64,000 nucleotides of DNA, taken from positions 1 to 64,000 of the forward strand of contig JAEBUN010000075.1 in the NCBI GenBank assembly GCA_023014365.1. Direction: 5' to 3'. Numbering within the stretch: the first letter of the stretch is position 1; every line of letters begins with the position of its first letter. This document shows, one piece after another, positions 43,928-56,445 of the stretch. Made by a program: the position numbers and the translations under genes. The stretch is from Lepiota brunneoincarnata. Taxonomy: Eukaryota > Basidiomycota > Agaricomycetes > Agaricales > Agaricaceae. Below the pieces are notes generated by a model. It ran no database searches. It was not told where the DNA came from and saw only the letters and a list, made by a program, of their open reading frames with translations.

Positions 43928-45285
43928 GAAAGCGAGGATGAGTATTTTGTAGAGAATTAGCCGTCTTCGACTGGTTGTGAAAAGCAACACCGGAAGGTCT
44001 TGCCTCAGAGTGGATGAGACGTGCCGGTAAATCACGTGACGTGACCGCATCCCAAGGCTTTTGAATAATCCCTAATATACACTCTTAACCACCCCAAGAC
44101 CTTAACCCCTTGCCTCGAAACAGGAGCCAGCCGACAGAGTGATGAGCTCTAACCCAGGCCTTCCCATCCTCCATTAACTACACCAGATCTCGGGCACCGA
44201 AGCTGTTGGAATTCTGGCATCATGCAAGCCTGCGCGATGCATGTGATTTGAAATTGTTTTATTGTTTACGGACCTTATTGTTGTAGATATTATTTAAGTA
44301 GTCTACTCGAGTTGTATGTAGCCATCCGTTTGCCTCACGAGCTCACCGAGGCCAAACGAACACGCCGCCGTTGCACGCTTTTTTCAACAGAAGCAGGCCG
44401 TGGAGATGCTCACCCATCGTTTGGTAAATGTTTCTCGCCTCCCCCGTGCACACAATCAGCTACCCAGGTACATCAAACTTGCCTCCATGAAATTTCCTTG
44501 AAATTGACGGTCATTCCAAGGCCCTACAGAGATAGCCACATCGACGGCACCGGTAATCTAGAAACCAACCAGCCGCGAGCTCGTCAGCCATTCACCCCCT
44601 CCATTCCTGGTTTCTCAGGGTTCCCAATATTGGCCCACTATGCTTCCTCAGGATAAAAACTCTAATGCAGAACTCTCGAACGTCTAGAGGACGGGTATTC
44701 CTTGACTCTCGCATCCCGAAACAACATATCATTTTTGCTGATGCTGTCGTGTGACTGGTTCAACTGGCTGGAATACTTCCGCTCACTCTGTGGAAGCCCC
44801 GTGATTTTTGGTTGATGGATGGCGTATTCCCGATATCCAGCGGTCTTCTGGATTTCATCAGCTCGTACGTTTTCGGGACGGATTTCATGAAGAATCTTGC
44901 CGCGATTTGACTGACCCACGTGGTCTATCCATTCCTCCGCCGCTATCGTCCACCAGAAGCGCTATGATATACGCTTTTTTCAATGCACCTCCAGATCGAG
45001 ATCGTTCAGGTAGGCACGGAGGTGTACTGCAAATATTGAAGTATTGGGCACTGGTATCAGCGTATGATGGTGCCGGGTGCAACCTCCTGGGTGAATGCCG
45101 CCCCATTTTTACGGCTTTTCCTTGACGACCCGGATGGGTTCGAGGCGGCGGTAGAGCGTGTTGGATTTATATTCACAACTCAGAGTAATACATCAAAGAA
45201 CAAATAGGCTTTTACAAAGACATGCAGGATGTGGTCAGATTGTGCTAAGACATAAATGTGCTCCGGCAGTTATGCAACGATCCGC
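43928..45285. other. Intergenic stretch, no supported gene
   Basis: 1.36 kb without a convincing reading frame. A plus frame at 44808-45125 is open but lacks recognisable motifs or splice partners. Confidence 0.5.
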
Positions 45286-47554
45286 CTAAATGGTCATCGA
45301 AGACCCAACTCCTGAAGCAGCATGACTGTAAGAATTCATCTCGCCAAAGTGTTTCTCGTCAACAGGCAAGCTCTGGTCAGTGGGGACTGTCCCAATGTCT
45401 AATGAACCACCCCGACCGACAAATCTGACTGGTCCAGAAAACCAATTATGGGCCGAAAATATCCAAGCTGCGGAAGCGAACAAGAAGATAGGGAGGATGA
45501 GGACGATCGCATAGTCTGGGCGAGTGGATTGAGTGGAAAATAGCGATAAAAAAAAAGATTTTTAGCCGACGCACTGGTGCTTGTCGCCGTTGGGTCCTGA
45601 GACCCGGGGAAAAGCAGTAGGATAGTGATGAAAGTGACCCAGGAGACAGCGATGATGCCGATAGGAAGGTACCATTTACCAAGGCAAAATGGTCCTGGCA
45701 CAAGTTTATTGCGTCCGGAGGTTATTCTGAGGAAGATCGGCACCGTGTAAGAGGTGTAGAGGCTAATAACAGAGGCACTTTGGAGGGAGGAAATGTTGAT
45801 GGACAACGCCAGAACGAGTACAGAAACACTTACCCCGCGAAAGACACAAGCGCTGCTGCAGAAAATCCCAAGAGACCAAAAACGGCAGAAACAGCCATGA
45901 CAAGCCAAACGGCGTTGACCGGTGTTTGGGTATAGGGATGGATCTTCCGCCACAAGCTTGATCCAGGGAGCGCTCCATCGCGAGCAAACGCGAAGACCAC
46001 CCGAGAAGCATCAACGCCTTGCGCTGCCCCAGTCACGAACTAACTTGCAAGTTGTGTCAAGTCACACGGCGTGGTAGGAAAGCTTCAAAATCAAACAGTG
46101 ACTGACCTGGACGATAATAATGCAGCTCCAGATGGCTAACATTCCATTACGGCCAAGGGTGTCAAGGAACAATTGGCCCATGACCATGGGCAATTTGGAC
46201 TCCAGCGTGGCCGAGACAGAAGTCGTAGCGTAGGATGCGGCAATCGACAATAGCCACCCGAGAGATGCTGTAATCCCTGTTCCGAAAAGAATAGCAATGG
46301 GTGCTGCCATCGCAGCCCCGGCCGTCTCTTCTGAGACATGAGCAGCGGAGTCATCTATAGCCAGTGACATTAGTTTAAATACAAGGGCCGTATGTATTGG
46401 GGGTGTTACAGCCTGTAAGCGTCCACATGGGTGCTGTGAATGCCAAAAGAAAAGCCCATCCATCTTAGCAGGAATGAGATGCAGAATATTCGGTTGTTAG
46501 CTTGAAACGTACTGTTAGACCAACCGGTATTATTCTCGAAAAGAGTAAAAGCGTCTTTGGTCGATACCCTCTGATCTCCAGAGACCACCAGCAGAGCGAT
46601 AATTGCGGCAATAGTTGTGCCAACTATAGGATCGACCAGGATCAAAGGGCTACTCCTTCGATGAAAACCCCAACTTACGGTTGACAAATGCGTAAGCAAG
46701 GTTGATGCGAGCCAGGATTTGTGTGGCAGATGAGCAAAGGAGGCCGTGCAGGACAAGTATCCCGCACAGGATACCATATATCGGCCCAGGTTCGAGGATG
46801 GTACTGTTACCTGTAGCAACCGAGACAGCGGTGGCGATCATTTGAGCACTGAACTTATGAGAGATGGTTAACAAGCAGTAAGAGGGATAATTACCAAGTG
46901 AAATCGATGGAGCATACAAGTGTAATTTGACCGGTTACGTTGGCCCATCCTGTAATCCAACTCGCAAGTGCGGAATATTTTGTTGGGGCCATTTTGGCAG
47001 AAAAATAGTACAATCCCGCACTCGTACTAAACAGAGATCGGTTTGAGGGCCGTGATCCACGACTTAACTAGCACGCACGGCATGGAGGATGTCATTTCCG
47101 CCATTGACAGAGCGACACACATGACGAACAAGCAAGGAATAAGCCATCCAAAGACCATACCAACGTGACCACCTAGGAACAGAGTTAACCTGCACTGAGA
47201 TCGTGGTAGACCAGCATACCCGATGCGAGGGGGAAGGATAACGTTGAGCTGACGGAGGCAACGACACCCCTGCATAGTGGGTCCTATAAGGCCATGCTAG
47301 CAGCAATATACATGGGTGTTGTACATGATACTCATCGAGAAGCAACAAGTCTCAATCAACTGGCAATGCCATTCTCGACTTCAGCGCCCGTCGTCCAGCA
47401 AAACATCATGGATACTCACAGAAAATTTGCGTTTGAACTCGCTCTTATAACCGAGCTCTGCCAGGAGGACATCATCTGCGGCCAGCACCTCAGAATTGTC
47501 AGAGTGTGTATGCGTAACAAAACGATCGGCCTTGTGGTCCGCCATGGTTGTCAT
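45286..47554 (-). CDS. Amino-acid/GABA-choline type permease (APC superfamily)
   Basis: Multi-exon gene; start ATG at 47554 (MTTMADHKAD; an internal Met at 47545 is also possible) and stop at 45286. After the hydrophilic N-terminus (DDVLLAELGYKSEFKRKFS) come hydrophobic segments typical of fungal GABA/choline permeases: GGHVGMVFGWLIPCLFV and ALSMAEMTSSMP, then AGLYYFSAKMAPTKYSAL and WITGWANVTGQITLVCSIDFT, SSATQILARINLAYAFVN, a conserved loop SAAHVSEETAGAAMAAP, FVTGAAQGVDASRVVFAFARDG and TPVNAVWLVM, and a C-terminal tail. Short introns separate these blocks. Roughly twelve membrane spans are expected in the plasma membrane. The substrate cannot be read from sequence. Its neighbour two genes away is an agmatinase-family enzyme, which would fit a guanidino or amine nitrogen route. 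Confidence 0.9.
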
Positions 47555-48666
47555 ATGGAGAGTATTAAGGTACAACAAATCAAGCCAAGAAAGAGAAACC
47601 ACACTAGGCGCCCACCAACGGCAACCGATTTGGAGGAGCGAATCATACTGTCGCGATAAGTGTGGGTTCAAATTTAGAACAGCGCCGGTTTGTACTATTA
47701 ATCATTGGCTAAAATCAGGTATATCGTGCACACGAGGATACACGTCGCGGACTGGATGATAAGCTGATTTTGCGGCTTCCTGAAATCTTTGCCCAGCATA
47801 TATGGATATTGTACTTACCGGAAGGCGATAACTACCTTTTCGCAGGCCCTCGCTTGCTCTCAGAGTTTATGTGGAGCCCCTCGTTGGAAGCACGATCACG
47901 CGCTCGACATCACATCCTGTCAACAGATTCCCCATTCCAACCCATCCCATTTCTGCCGACTGAGCGTTTCACCTCAGGTATCACTTGTGCCCTGAAACGC
48001 TCCTACATCCTTGCTGTCATCATTCGCCTGAATTTGTTCCTTCCTGTTCGCTCCATAACCCCTGACCCAGGGTTATGATGCCGTTGTTACTATACAAGAC
48101 AGGCGGAGCAGTGCGGTGCAGTGTCTCTGGAAGTTGGGATCGAGGCATTCGAATCGGTTGGCATATTGAGGTCTCTGGCAGACCGCACCGACTTTTCGTC
48201 TTATTCTGGTATTCTCCCCCAGCTCAGTTATTATCTTATCTCTGCCACGCTGCCCAGTCTTGTGGCTCTGCGGCCAGCGACAGCTTCGAGATAAGGGTCA
48301 GGTGATGCCACGTGCATACAACGCGCTGCAATGAATCCTGCTCTCGCTCCTCTTCTTATCATCCTTATCTAAGCTTGGTGATGGTTCTTTGAGCTGGTAA
48401 CATAACATCGTGGTATCGTGTGGATGGTACAGCTTGGCGCTCGATGGAGACCCACTCTTGACCTACAAATTCAATTACACGCTGCCGCTATCCTCATTTA
48501 CTGCAACTACTACCACCCTATCAGCTTGATGCCAAGCGGATGGACTCGCTATTCCTCCGATAGAAATTGAGTATTGCACATTCATCTGGGAAACGTCTAG
48601 GCCTATCCCCATCTGTCTACTAAGCCTGATGTTGGCCTAAGGTCTTTCAACCACCGCACGTTTTTC
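47555..48666. other. Intergenic region between permease start and MATE stop
   Basis: 1.1 kb. It contains the permease promoter side and the 3' side of the MATE gene. No gene, repeat or RNA recognised. Confidence 0.6.
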
Positions 48667-50727
48667 TTACTCTACATTCTGCCCGACTCGTTGACCCGCT
48701 CCTGATTGATTGCGCTCCACGCCCCGCTGGACCTCTAACTCCCAATCCGTTCCAAGCCAGACGACACCAAACTCTCCTAAGCCAACAAGGAACAAAGCCA
48801 CAACCTGACCTTCTCACGATATCAGCGGCGAGAAAATACCTAGAGAGCAGAGCAAACCTATCCAAAGGCCCCGTAATCCGAGGTGTGTAACGGGGTGAAA
48901 CGCCAGTGTTATACCCATTGGCAAGGCAATGACATAATAGGCAGCAATATTGAACAAGGCGCCAAGATGCTGCCGACCTAGAGATTATCATGAGGTCTCA
49001 AGTCCAAATGTAACTGAAGGTACTCATGAGCATCCCACCTTGACCACGTAAAACGCCTCCACAGGACCCAGCGAGGCCATCTGCTACCTGGAAGGATGCC
49101 ACAAGAGGCATGACCTTGCTGACAAGCATAACGACGTCTTCATCGTCAGTAAATGCATATCCAAAAACCTGTAGCCAGTGATTCAGTTGATTACTTTCCA
49201 ATTCGGAGTCGACCCACATTCTTAGCAGCCATAGCAACAATCATGACTATCAGTCCTATTGCTACACTCAACAACGCCGAAGCGTGCGCAGCTTGCTTTG
49301 CGCCAGAAGCTGATCCCAAACCTATCAAATTGCCCACACGGGCGGATGCTGCCACGCCTGGGTCCCACCATGTGAGCGCCATGACCGCAGAACGGAAGCT
49401 CGAACCTCACCAATCCCGAATGGTATAGTATTCAGTACTGTTAACAGACGGATCAGCACCAACGGACGACATCAGCCGCGCGCACTCACTCTGATCGAGA
49501 GTCATGATAACTGATTGAGCAGCTAGAGATAAGGCGCCTAGCCGACCGGCCGCCAGAGCGACAATTTCGAATGCCGCCCTGAGTCGGTCAAACAAATATC
49601 AGGTGTGTATGTCAGGAAATGCCATTCTGACGTGCCCACCATTCCGTGCCAACCATGACAATTCCCGGTAATGCGAGCCTGAGAAACAGCAAGCAACGCT
49701 TCGGATCAAGTGTAGCCTTCAATTGTATGCCTCCCCATGTGGCATTTCTCGCATGAGTTGGGGAGAGACGGGTGTAAATGCATAAAAAGAAGAAACATAG
49801 CCAATATGTAATAGACAGCGCCACTGGGGATCCAAGAAGACCGAGGGAGGTGTAGTGGACAAGTATTATGTTCAGAACGATGTTGATCGGAAACACGATC
49901 ATGAGAATGACAGTAGACGCCCTCATTATCCCTGCCAAAAATTACCCTTGGGGTGGGGCAGCGAGAGATGTTAAGATTCGCACCTTGGCACTGGAGATAT
50001 TTTTTCAATGATTCGAAACCAATGTACCCCGGCGCACCAACGATCATAACACGCAAGAACCTCTCAACGTTTGTACTGAGAAGTTCAGCCTGGCCAAGGG
50101 CAAGCAGGACCGGCCGTATAAAAGCCCACAGAATTCCAACAGGAATGAAAAGGATCCATAGTAAGAAAATGCAACGTTGCAGGTGAACCTAAAGTTTTTT
50201 CAGCAGGGATTTTTCGAACCAATGTTACGGTCTCTCACTGATAGGTCAGTTGGCTTATTTCCGCCAGTGAAAGCCTGCGATCCGAGCGTATCCAGAGCAG
50301 TAGTACCACCCAAAGCCACGCACCATCCTGAAAAATGATACGGTCTATGTCGGATGCTGGCTCCACACTAGCCATAACAACAACACGCGCCGGTTACAAA
50401 TGCCAACATCAAGCTGAATGCTGCAGCGGATAATTCATCTGGACCAAGATGTCCAACGATTGCAATCGAGACTGTTTGCACCGAATTCTGTAAGATATAC
50501 GACAGGATGACTAAAGGAGGGGTGGTGTGAGGGTCGCCAAAGAAGCGCATAAGACACTGACCGGGAACAGAGTCCGTTAATAGGGAAATGAAGAGTTTGA
50601 GATCTAGTTTATGAGAATGGTGGAGTATGTCGTTCCGCGAAAATTGTGTGCCGGGGCCTCCGACATGACCTTCCCGTTCCCCAGATACATTACACAAGAG
50701 GGGCTCGTTTTCCGATAGTCTGTGCAT
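48667..50727 (-). CDS. MATE family multidrug/toxin efflux transporter
   Basis: Start at 50727 ([11 protein letters not shown]) and stop at 48667. Conserved MATE blocks lie in order across several exons: [20 protein letters not shown] (membrane span 1), [51 protein letters not shown], a second repeat starting [45 protein letters not shown], and a last part [38 protein letters not shown] ending at [16 protein letters not shown]. This is a full-length two-repeat MATE protein with about twelve spans. MATE pumps export cationic or hydrophobic compounds by H+ or Na+ exchange. It is divergent from the agmatinase gene with a 384-bp shared upstream region. One intron near 50329-50390 appears to start with GC instead of GT. 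Confidence 0.92.
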
Positions 50728-51111
50728 TTGTACTCCGCTGTTAATGTTATCGAATCTCTTGGCTGTCCGGCCTTTTGTGGTTTTCTGTCTGTTCAGGTTG
50801 TTTCACCACATGCCGTGCCATGCGCGATACACTGGGACCCAGTGATCTCGGCAGAAGATGGAGCTGAGCCTGCAGGCAACGCCTGATAGATTGGCGAATG
50901 ATTCTTTCCGATAGTGGGGCTACCTCGAGGCATGTTATCACCACGGCCTGTTCTGAATTTTTGAATTATCGGTCATCCACCTCCGATGATCATTGAGATG
51001 GAATATTCCAATGTTCTATCTATCTTCTTGGGAAATACCGCAGTAATCTATACTTTAAGAGAGACAGACTACGAGACAATTGTCTCCAGTACGCCTCAGA
51101 TTTCCGCAAAC
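50728..51111. promoter_or_regulatory. Bidirectional promoter region, MATE and agmatinase
   Basis: 384 bp between two divergent start codons. A weak TATA-like atctatacttta lies about 65 bases before the agmatinase ATG. No specific binding site is claimed. Confidence 0.5.
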
Positions 51112-52674
51112 ATGCTCAGAGTCGCTCTAACATTACAACTGCTCTTTTTCACCGCTACTGCCCACTTTCATGGTGATGAGCAGTTACCCTTCGGGTATGT
51201 CAAGTATCCCTACCAGGCCATTTATCCTGGTGATGGCGAAGGTTGGTGTCGCTTTTTTGTTCAACGCTGAGTGGTATTAGCGTTAAGATAAATCTACAGT
51301 CACCGCCGATGCCGTTTTCTCCGGTATCACCACCTTCGCTGGGCTTCCCTGGGTTCGATGCTTGACTAAACATACCGATGAATTGTTCGACATTGCTGTT
51401 ATCGGTGCTCCATTCGTAAGAATTTTTGCGCCTTCGTCTGCAAAATATGCTGACTAAAGTCACTTCGAGGACACGGGGACCTCTTATCGGCCAGGTGCTC
51501 GGTTCGGTCCTTCCGGCATTCGTTCAGCTTCGCGTCGCCTGACTCTGTACGGCGGTTACAATCCCCCCCTCGAGATTAATCCTCTCCGTTCCGGGCTTAA
51601 GCTCGTTGACTGTGGGGATATCCCCGTTACCCCATACGACAACAGGCACGCTATGCAGCAGATCGAGGAGGGGCACAAAGCCCTCCTCCAACGCAAGGCG
51701 TTCTCTCCTCTTGGCAATGATCCTGCTACTGGCAGACCGCTCGCTCCTTTGTCCACTGACGGAGTGAACCACCCAAGGATCATCACTCTAGGCGGAGATC
51801 ATACGATTGTACTCCCTGTCTTGCGGTCTATCAACTCTGTATATGGGCCCATATCTGTCATTCACTTCGACTCTCACCTCGATACGTGGAAGCCTTCAGT
51901 TTTTGGAGGTGCCCCCTCCGAGCAAGCCGCTATTAACCACGGGACGTATTTCTACTGGGCCAGCAAAGAAGGATTGCTTCACAACGGAACCTGCATTGCA
52001 AGTTTCTATTTTTACTTCTGCCCTTCCCATAACGAGCCTCCCATGTTTGTCGTTAGTTGAGCTATTTGATCCTAGTTCTCTCTATAGCACGGCGCAATCA
52101 GGACCAAATTATCCGGCCCCTCCGATTACGACAACGATGATGCCTCTGGCTTCCAGAGAATAGAGGCTCGGGAGATTGATATTATCGGTGGGTAAAATTT
52201 GTTCTATCAACGCCATCTGCTATAACCACGTTGCAGGAACCGCGGGAATTATCAAAAAAATCCGAGAGACCGTCGGCGACAGACCCGTGTACCTGTCCAT
52301 TGATGTACGAGCACCGTTCGGTGAATCTGCCGTTTACACAAGACTAACTGGAAGCTGTCTGAAAAAAGATCGATTCGCTGGATATCGCTCATGCACCTGC
52401 GACAGGCACGCCCGAGATTGGTGGTTGGACCACACGTGAAATGCTCGCCATCTTGAGGGGCCTTAGCGGCCTTCATATTGTTTCAGCTGATCTTGTTGAG
52501 GTGGCGCCAGCTTACGACACCAACGCTGAAACGACCACTATCGCTGCTGCAGATGTAAGCTATGTACACCCGCAAAAAACCTGGCGCCTGCCACTTACTT
52601 GGTGTTGACAGATTCTCTATGAAGTCATGAGCATTATGGCCAAGACGCCTTTGGGAAAGGTTGTCGACGAGTGA
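51112..52674 (+). CDS. Secreted agmatinase-family ureohydrolase
   Basis: Multi-exon gene from ATG 51112 to TGA 52672-52674. N-terminal signal peptide ([17 protein letters not shown]). The arginase/agmatinase core is complete: [19 protein letters not shown], the metal-binding His in TLGGDHT near 51792, HFDSHLD near 51866, a third part [19 protein letters not shown] joined across an intron at about 52302-52370, then [29 protein letters not shown] and a short tail. The Asp and His ligands for the two Mn ions are present. The family hydrolyses agmatine or related guanidino compounds to an amine and urea; the precise substrate is undetermined. The signal peptide suggests extracellular or vacuolar use, as seen in other fungal members. 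It is divergent from the MATE gene. Confidence 0.92.
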
Positions 52675-54158
52675 ACGTGAATTCTGAGCCCGAGGAAACA
52701 GTTCTTTGCATTCATCTACGGTGCCTGTATTTGTGTTTGTAAACTCCGAGAGAGAGGGTAAGAATATAAACTACTATGAGACCATCTGAGGTGCCGATGA
52801 ACCTCTTGGAATGGACGTTGAACCCGGCCAACCTTTCCTTCCACTCAGCCTGTCATCCGGCTGAGCAGAGTTGCAGTTCCCGTTGCCTCTCTCTAACTGA
52901 GTTAAAATTGGGCATCTTCACGGTTGGTTGCCAATCCTCTTGTCGTACATCGAGTCAGCGCGGGTCGGGGTTGGAAGAAGGGCACTGAACAGAAGCTCAC
53001 CATGTTGCAGTGGGATTGGGATGAGCCACGAACCACACAGCTCAGTGCTCAAACATCCCTTCACATGTCATAGGAAGAGACTTCGGGATCCGTTCGAGGG
53101 GGTGGCAAATCAGCGAGAAGAACATTGGGAGGCTTGATGGCCTCGTATATCCTATTGGGCAACTAGAACATTTTGAATGAATCGACGAGAGACGAGGCGG
53201 TCACATTGACATGCCTCTCGTGTATAAACCCCCCCCCCCCCCCGTAACCAAACAGTCAGAGATTGAGAATCTGCACCTCGGTCAGAATGAGAGTGTAGGA
53301 TTAAGTCTTTGACCGAGCAGGGCACAGCCACCGCAGCCCCTTTAGTTCTGCACCACCGCTGCAGTGGCCGCTGACCGTCGCTCCTCGCTCCTTCGTTTCT
53401 CACCCACCCACCTCTCCCCAAGCTGTACAGTGTGTCTGCGCAGACCCGTGGCAGCAGCCGAGAGAGAGCCGCAGCACGGGCGGACCCACCCGCCCATCCG
53501 CGGTCCCTCTCGAGCCCCAAAGTCACGCCGCCAGGCAGGGAAGCCTCAACGGCTTTCGCCCATCACTCTAGCATCTCTCATTTCTAGCCGCATGTACCGT
53601 AACGGTAGTTCATAATCCATATTCATACTTACCCGCTGTGTCAGAGCGACAAGCAAAGATTGGGGTCACGACATCCCATTGTTAACAGTCGACCACTCCC
53701 ACTGTCTTTTAAGTTGTACTATCTCTTTATAGCGCTCCCTTTCGAACTCGCTGCGCTTCCCACAATTTGGGCATAGAAATTGGAGAGATGAGGGGGTAGA
53801 AGGTGAGCCCATCCTGGCTAAATAGAAGACTGCAAATCCTTCGAGAACCATGTAATCATTTTCACAGTGAGCCATATTTTGACAGTTGTATATTTGTTTT
53901 CCTGCTTCCAATCACTGAGTTTCAACATTGAACAGCAGCGGTGAAAGGAAGAAGCGAAATAAGCAGACTGCATGTCTTACTCGAAGGGGTGTTCACTGAA
54001 ATAAATCATATATTTCTTCTATTGCTAACACAATGCCTTTGTCTCGGTTCCAAGTACAAAGCAGACTTACAGTAGTTGCTCAATCATTAATGCCTAACAA
54101 GCCGCCTAGTGACTACCAGTTGACTCTGCACAAACTCTCTAGTTCTGGCCTCGACCTG
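52675..54158. other. Intergenic region between convergent genes
   Basis: 1.5 kb between the ends of the agmatinase and P450-1 genes. It contains a run of 15 C (53229-53243). No supported gene. Confidence 0.6.
53229..53243. repeat. Poly(C) tract, 15 nt
   Basis: Simple homopolymer in intergenic sequence; likely length-variable. Confidence 0.95.
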
Positions 54159-56181
54159 TCAAACTGCCAAAATGAGATCCTTCGCTCCCTGCGATCGTAT
54201 AACAATATTGACAAAGAATGGTTTGTTATGTCTGAGGGCACGTGTCAGCATACGTCCTCTTCCCCACTAGTGTGTACCAACGCAATAACACCGTCTGTTC
54301 GAGCAATGCTGTATGTCTCGCCTTTCCTAGCTCGTATGTCAAATGTCGCCAGCGTAGAAGCTATGATAATGAACATTGTCTGTTCAGCGAGGGCGTTCCC
54401 GGGACATAAACTGAAGACTTGTATGATTTTTAAGGTGCCGGCGGTTGACAAAGATCCATACCGTCGTCCAAAGCCAAAAACCGTTTTTCGTGGATCTGGT
54501 TGGGGATTGGCCCCAAGAAAGCGTTCCGGTCTGAACATCTCCGGCTCGGGATATGACTCTGAATCGAAAGAGATAGCGCTGACGGGAGTTAAAATGAGTC
54601 GTTCTAGAAAAGAGTACAAAACTCGTTACTTACCCAATATTAGCAAAAGCGTGCATGTTTTTGCTTATCTTCAACCCCTCGTAGGTTTCGTCTTCCGTGA
54701 AGCGGTGTGGCAGTCCGAGCGGCGTAATCGCACCCCATCGCAAGACTTCCAAAACGAGGGCCTCGACATAAGGCAAAGCGCGCTTATCAGCAAAGGTTGG
54801 TAGCCTGCCATGATTCTCGCAGATGGCGTCGATCTCAGCTTGAGCTTTCGTCTGTGCTGTGGGATTCATGACCATGGCAAGGAAGAACGATGAAATTCCG
54901 GAGCTCATCTGAAGAATTAGATTTCGAAATGCCGAATACGGTGTGCTTACGGTATGCAGTCCAGCACCACTGAGAGGACAATGCTGTTGGACGTATAAAA
55001 TAAGCATAAAGCGTGAAATCTCACAATAGATCACCCATTGTAAACATAATGAACTCTTCTTCTTCCGGTGTTCGCTCAGAACTTGTTTCGAGATAGGACC
55101 CGACCAAACTCTTCCTCGCAATGCCTTCTTTCTAAATTAGGTCCTTGTGTATTAGAGAATCTTTCGGAAGCAAAAGACGACGAACCACCTGCTGCTTGAC
55201 ACTCAAGAAGGGTCTCTCGAATGCTTCGCGTGCGTTGATCCGGCAAAGAGCTGCAAACTTTTTGAACTGCACACCAGGAAACCAGCTAGGAACATGTTTG
55301 ACTACGAATGCAAGGTTCAATTGTGCAAATGACCAAGGCAAAAAACATACGGGGTGGAATAAGGTCAACAAGCCATTTCCCTGGTTTCGCGGCTTCGGAG
55401 AACCGCTCCATTACACCACTAGAGGCTTCAATGTAGGGATCATTGTCATCACGCGCGATATGGCCATCTATAAATTGTTAGAGATATTAGAGAACAATAA
55501 TAAAGGGCTTGCACAAGTTATAAGGAGAATGCAAGCGGCCACAATCCTAGCAAGGGTGAGGAGATCGCTGGTGTTGAATGGGAAGGGGAGATACCATTTA
55601 CAGTGCTCTTCAAAGTCATCCGGTTCCTCCAAGAGTTTCCTGAGGAACCTTAATGATTGCTCCTCCTGGGCGGGCGCGTAACCTCGTGCGTGCTGAGGAC
55701 CAATTGCACTGTGAAGGTACGTACGCCCAGCGCGATGGCGGTCGGTATGTTGATGGAGAGCAAGGAACCGGTCATATCCCGACCTGAGGAAGGACTCGAT
55801 AACTACGCAAGTGCAAGTGAGAGGTAACTTACAGTTCGGATGCCATCGTCAACAATGGTCGGCCGGCGGATGTCTCGGCCTTGGCGCCGAGGATATCCAT
55901 CGCCGCTTTTTGGGAATTGAGAACTATGATACCTTGAGAAAATACGGAGAGATATATCATGTCGCCATGTTTCTGGACCATAGTCAATCCTAGCTATAGT
56001 GAAAAGGAGATATAATGACAGCGCGCATCTGAGCGAATCTCTCGCTGGCGTTAGATCGGGGCATGTCGAGTACGTTCCCTATCAGAGGGTAACCTCGCGG
56101 TCCGGGGATATTGTGAGACTTGGGCCATAGGATTGCGACGATAATGAGGACTACACCAATCGAGACCAGCACAGGAATCAT
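54159..56181 (-). CDS. Cytochrome P450 (cluster P450-1)
   Basis: Minus-strand, about ten exons. N-terminal membrane anchor MIPVLVSIGVVLIIVAIL then the Pro-rich hinge NIPGPRGYPLIGN. Next HGDMIYLSVFSQGIIVLNS, the substrate-region exons, WFPGVQFKKFAALCR, an oxygen-side helix remnant around 54960-54890, EALVLEVLRWG (ExxR), SESYPEPEMFRPERFLG (PERF), and the haem loop FGFGRR-LCPG, joined across an intron at about 54407-54455. The final exon gives HNKPFFVNIVIRSQ and a stop at 54159. It is an ER-bound monooxygenase expected to hydroxylate or oxidise a small lipophilic substrate. The junction between exon 1 and exon 2 (55988-56026) lacks a normal GT donor. The CYP family number is not assigned. Confidence 0.9.
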
Positions 56182-56445
56182 GGGGCGGAAAGTAAGAGGA
56201 TGAAGGATGGATAGGTGACCTCCAATTGATTCGATTATATTTTACTTTGTCACGTCGCGGGGATCGGGATCAGATGCTGATCATGTGGCGGTGTGGGGAT
56301 AGTACGGCTGAGGCACGTGCCAAGAAGCCGCGCACCTCCCACTTGTGGATCAGGGAGACTAGAATAACATTGGAACAGATGATGGATTGGATCAAGAAAG
56401 TTTTTTATACTTGCTACTATAATAAATACATAAAAGAGGCCGGAT

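Noticed and set aside
43404..44050. Minus-strand frames opposite the proposed small gene
   Set aside because: Unbalanced composition; the plus-strand model has better splice sites and residue content.
44808..45125. Plus-strand open frame of 105 codons
   Set aside because: No recognised motif, no neighbouring exons and no supporting context.
54033..54803. 256-codon plus-strand frame
   Set aside because: Lies antisense to P450-1 exons that carry the PERF and haem motifs; treated as a shadow.
55145..55681. 178-codon plus-strand frame
   Set aside because: Antisense to P450-1 coding exons; no motif of its own.
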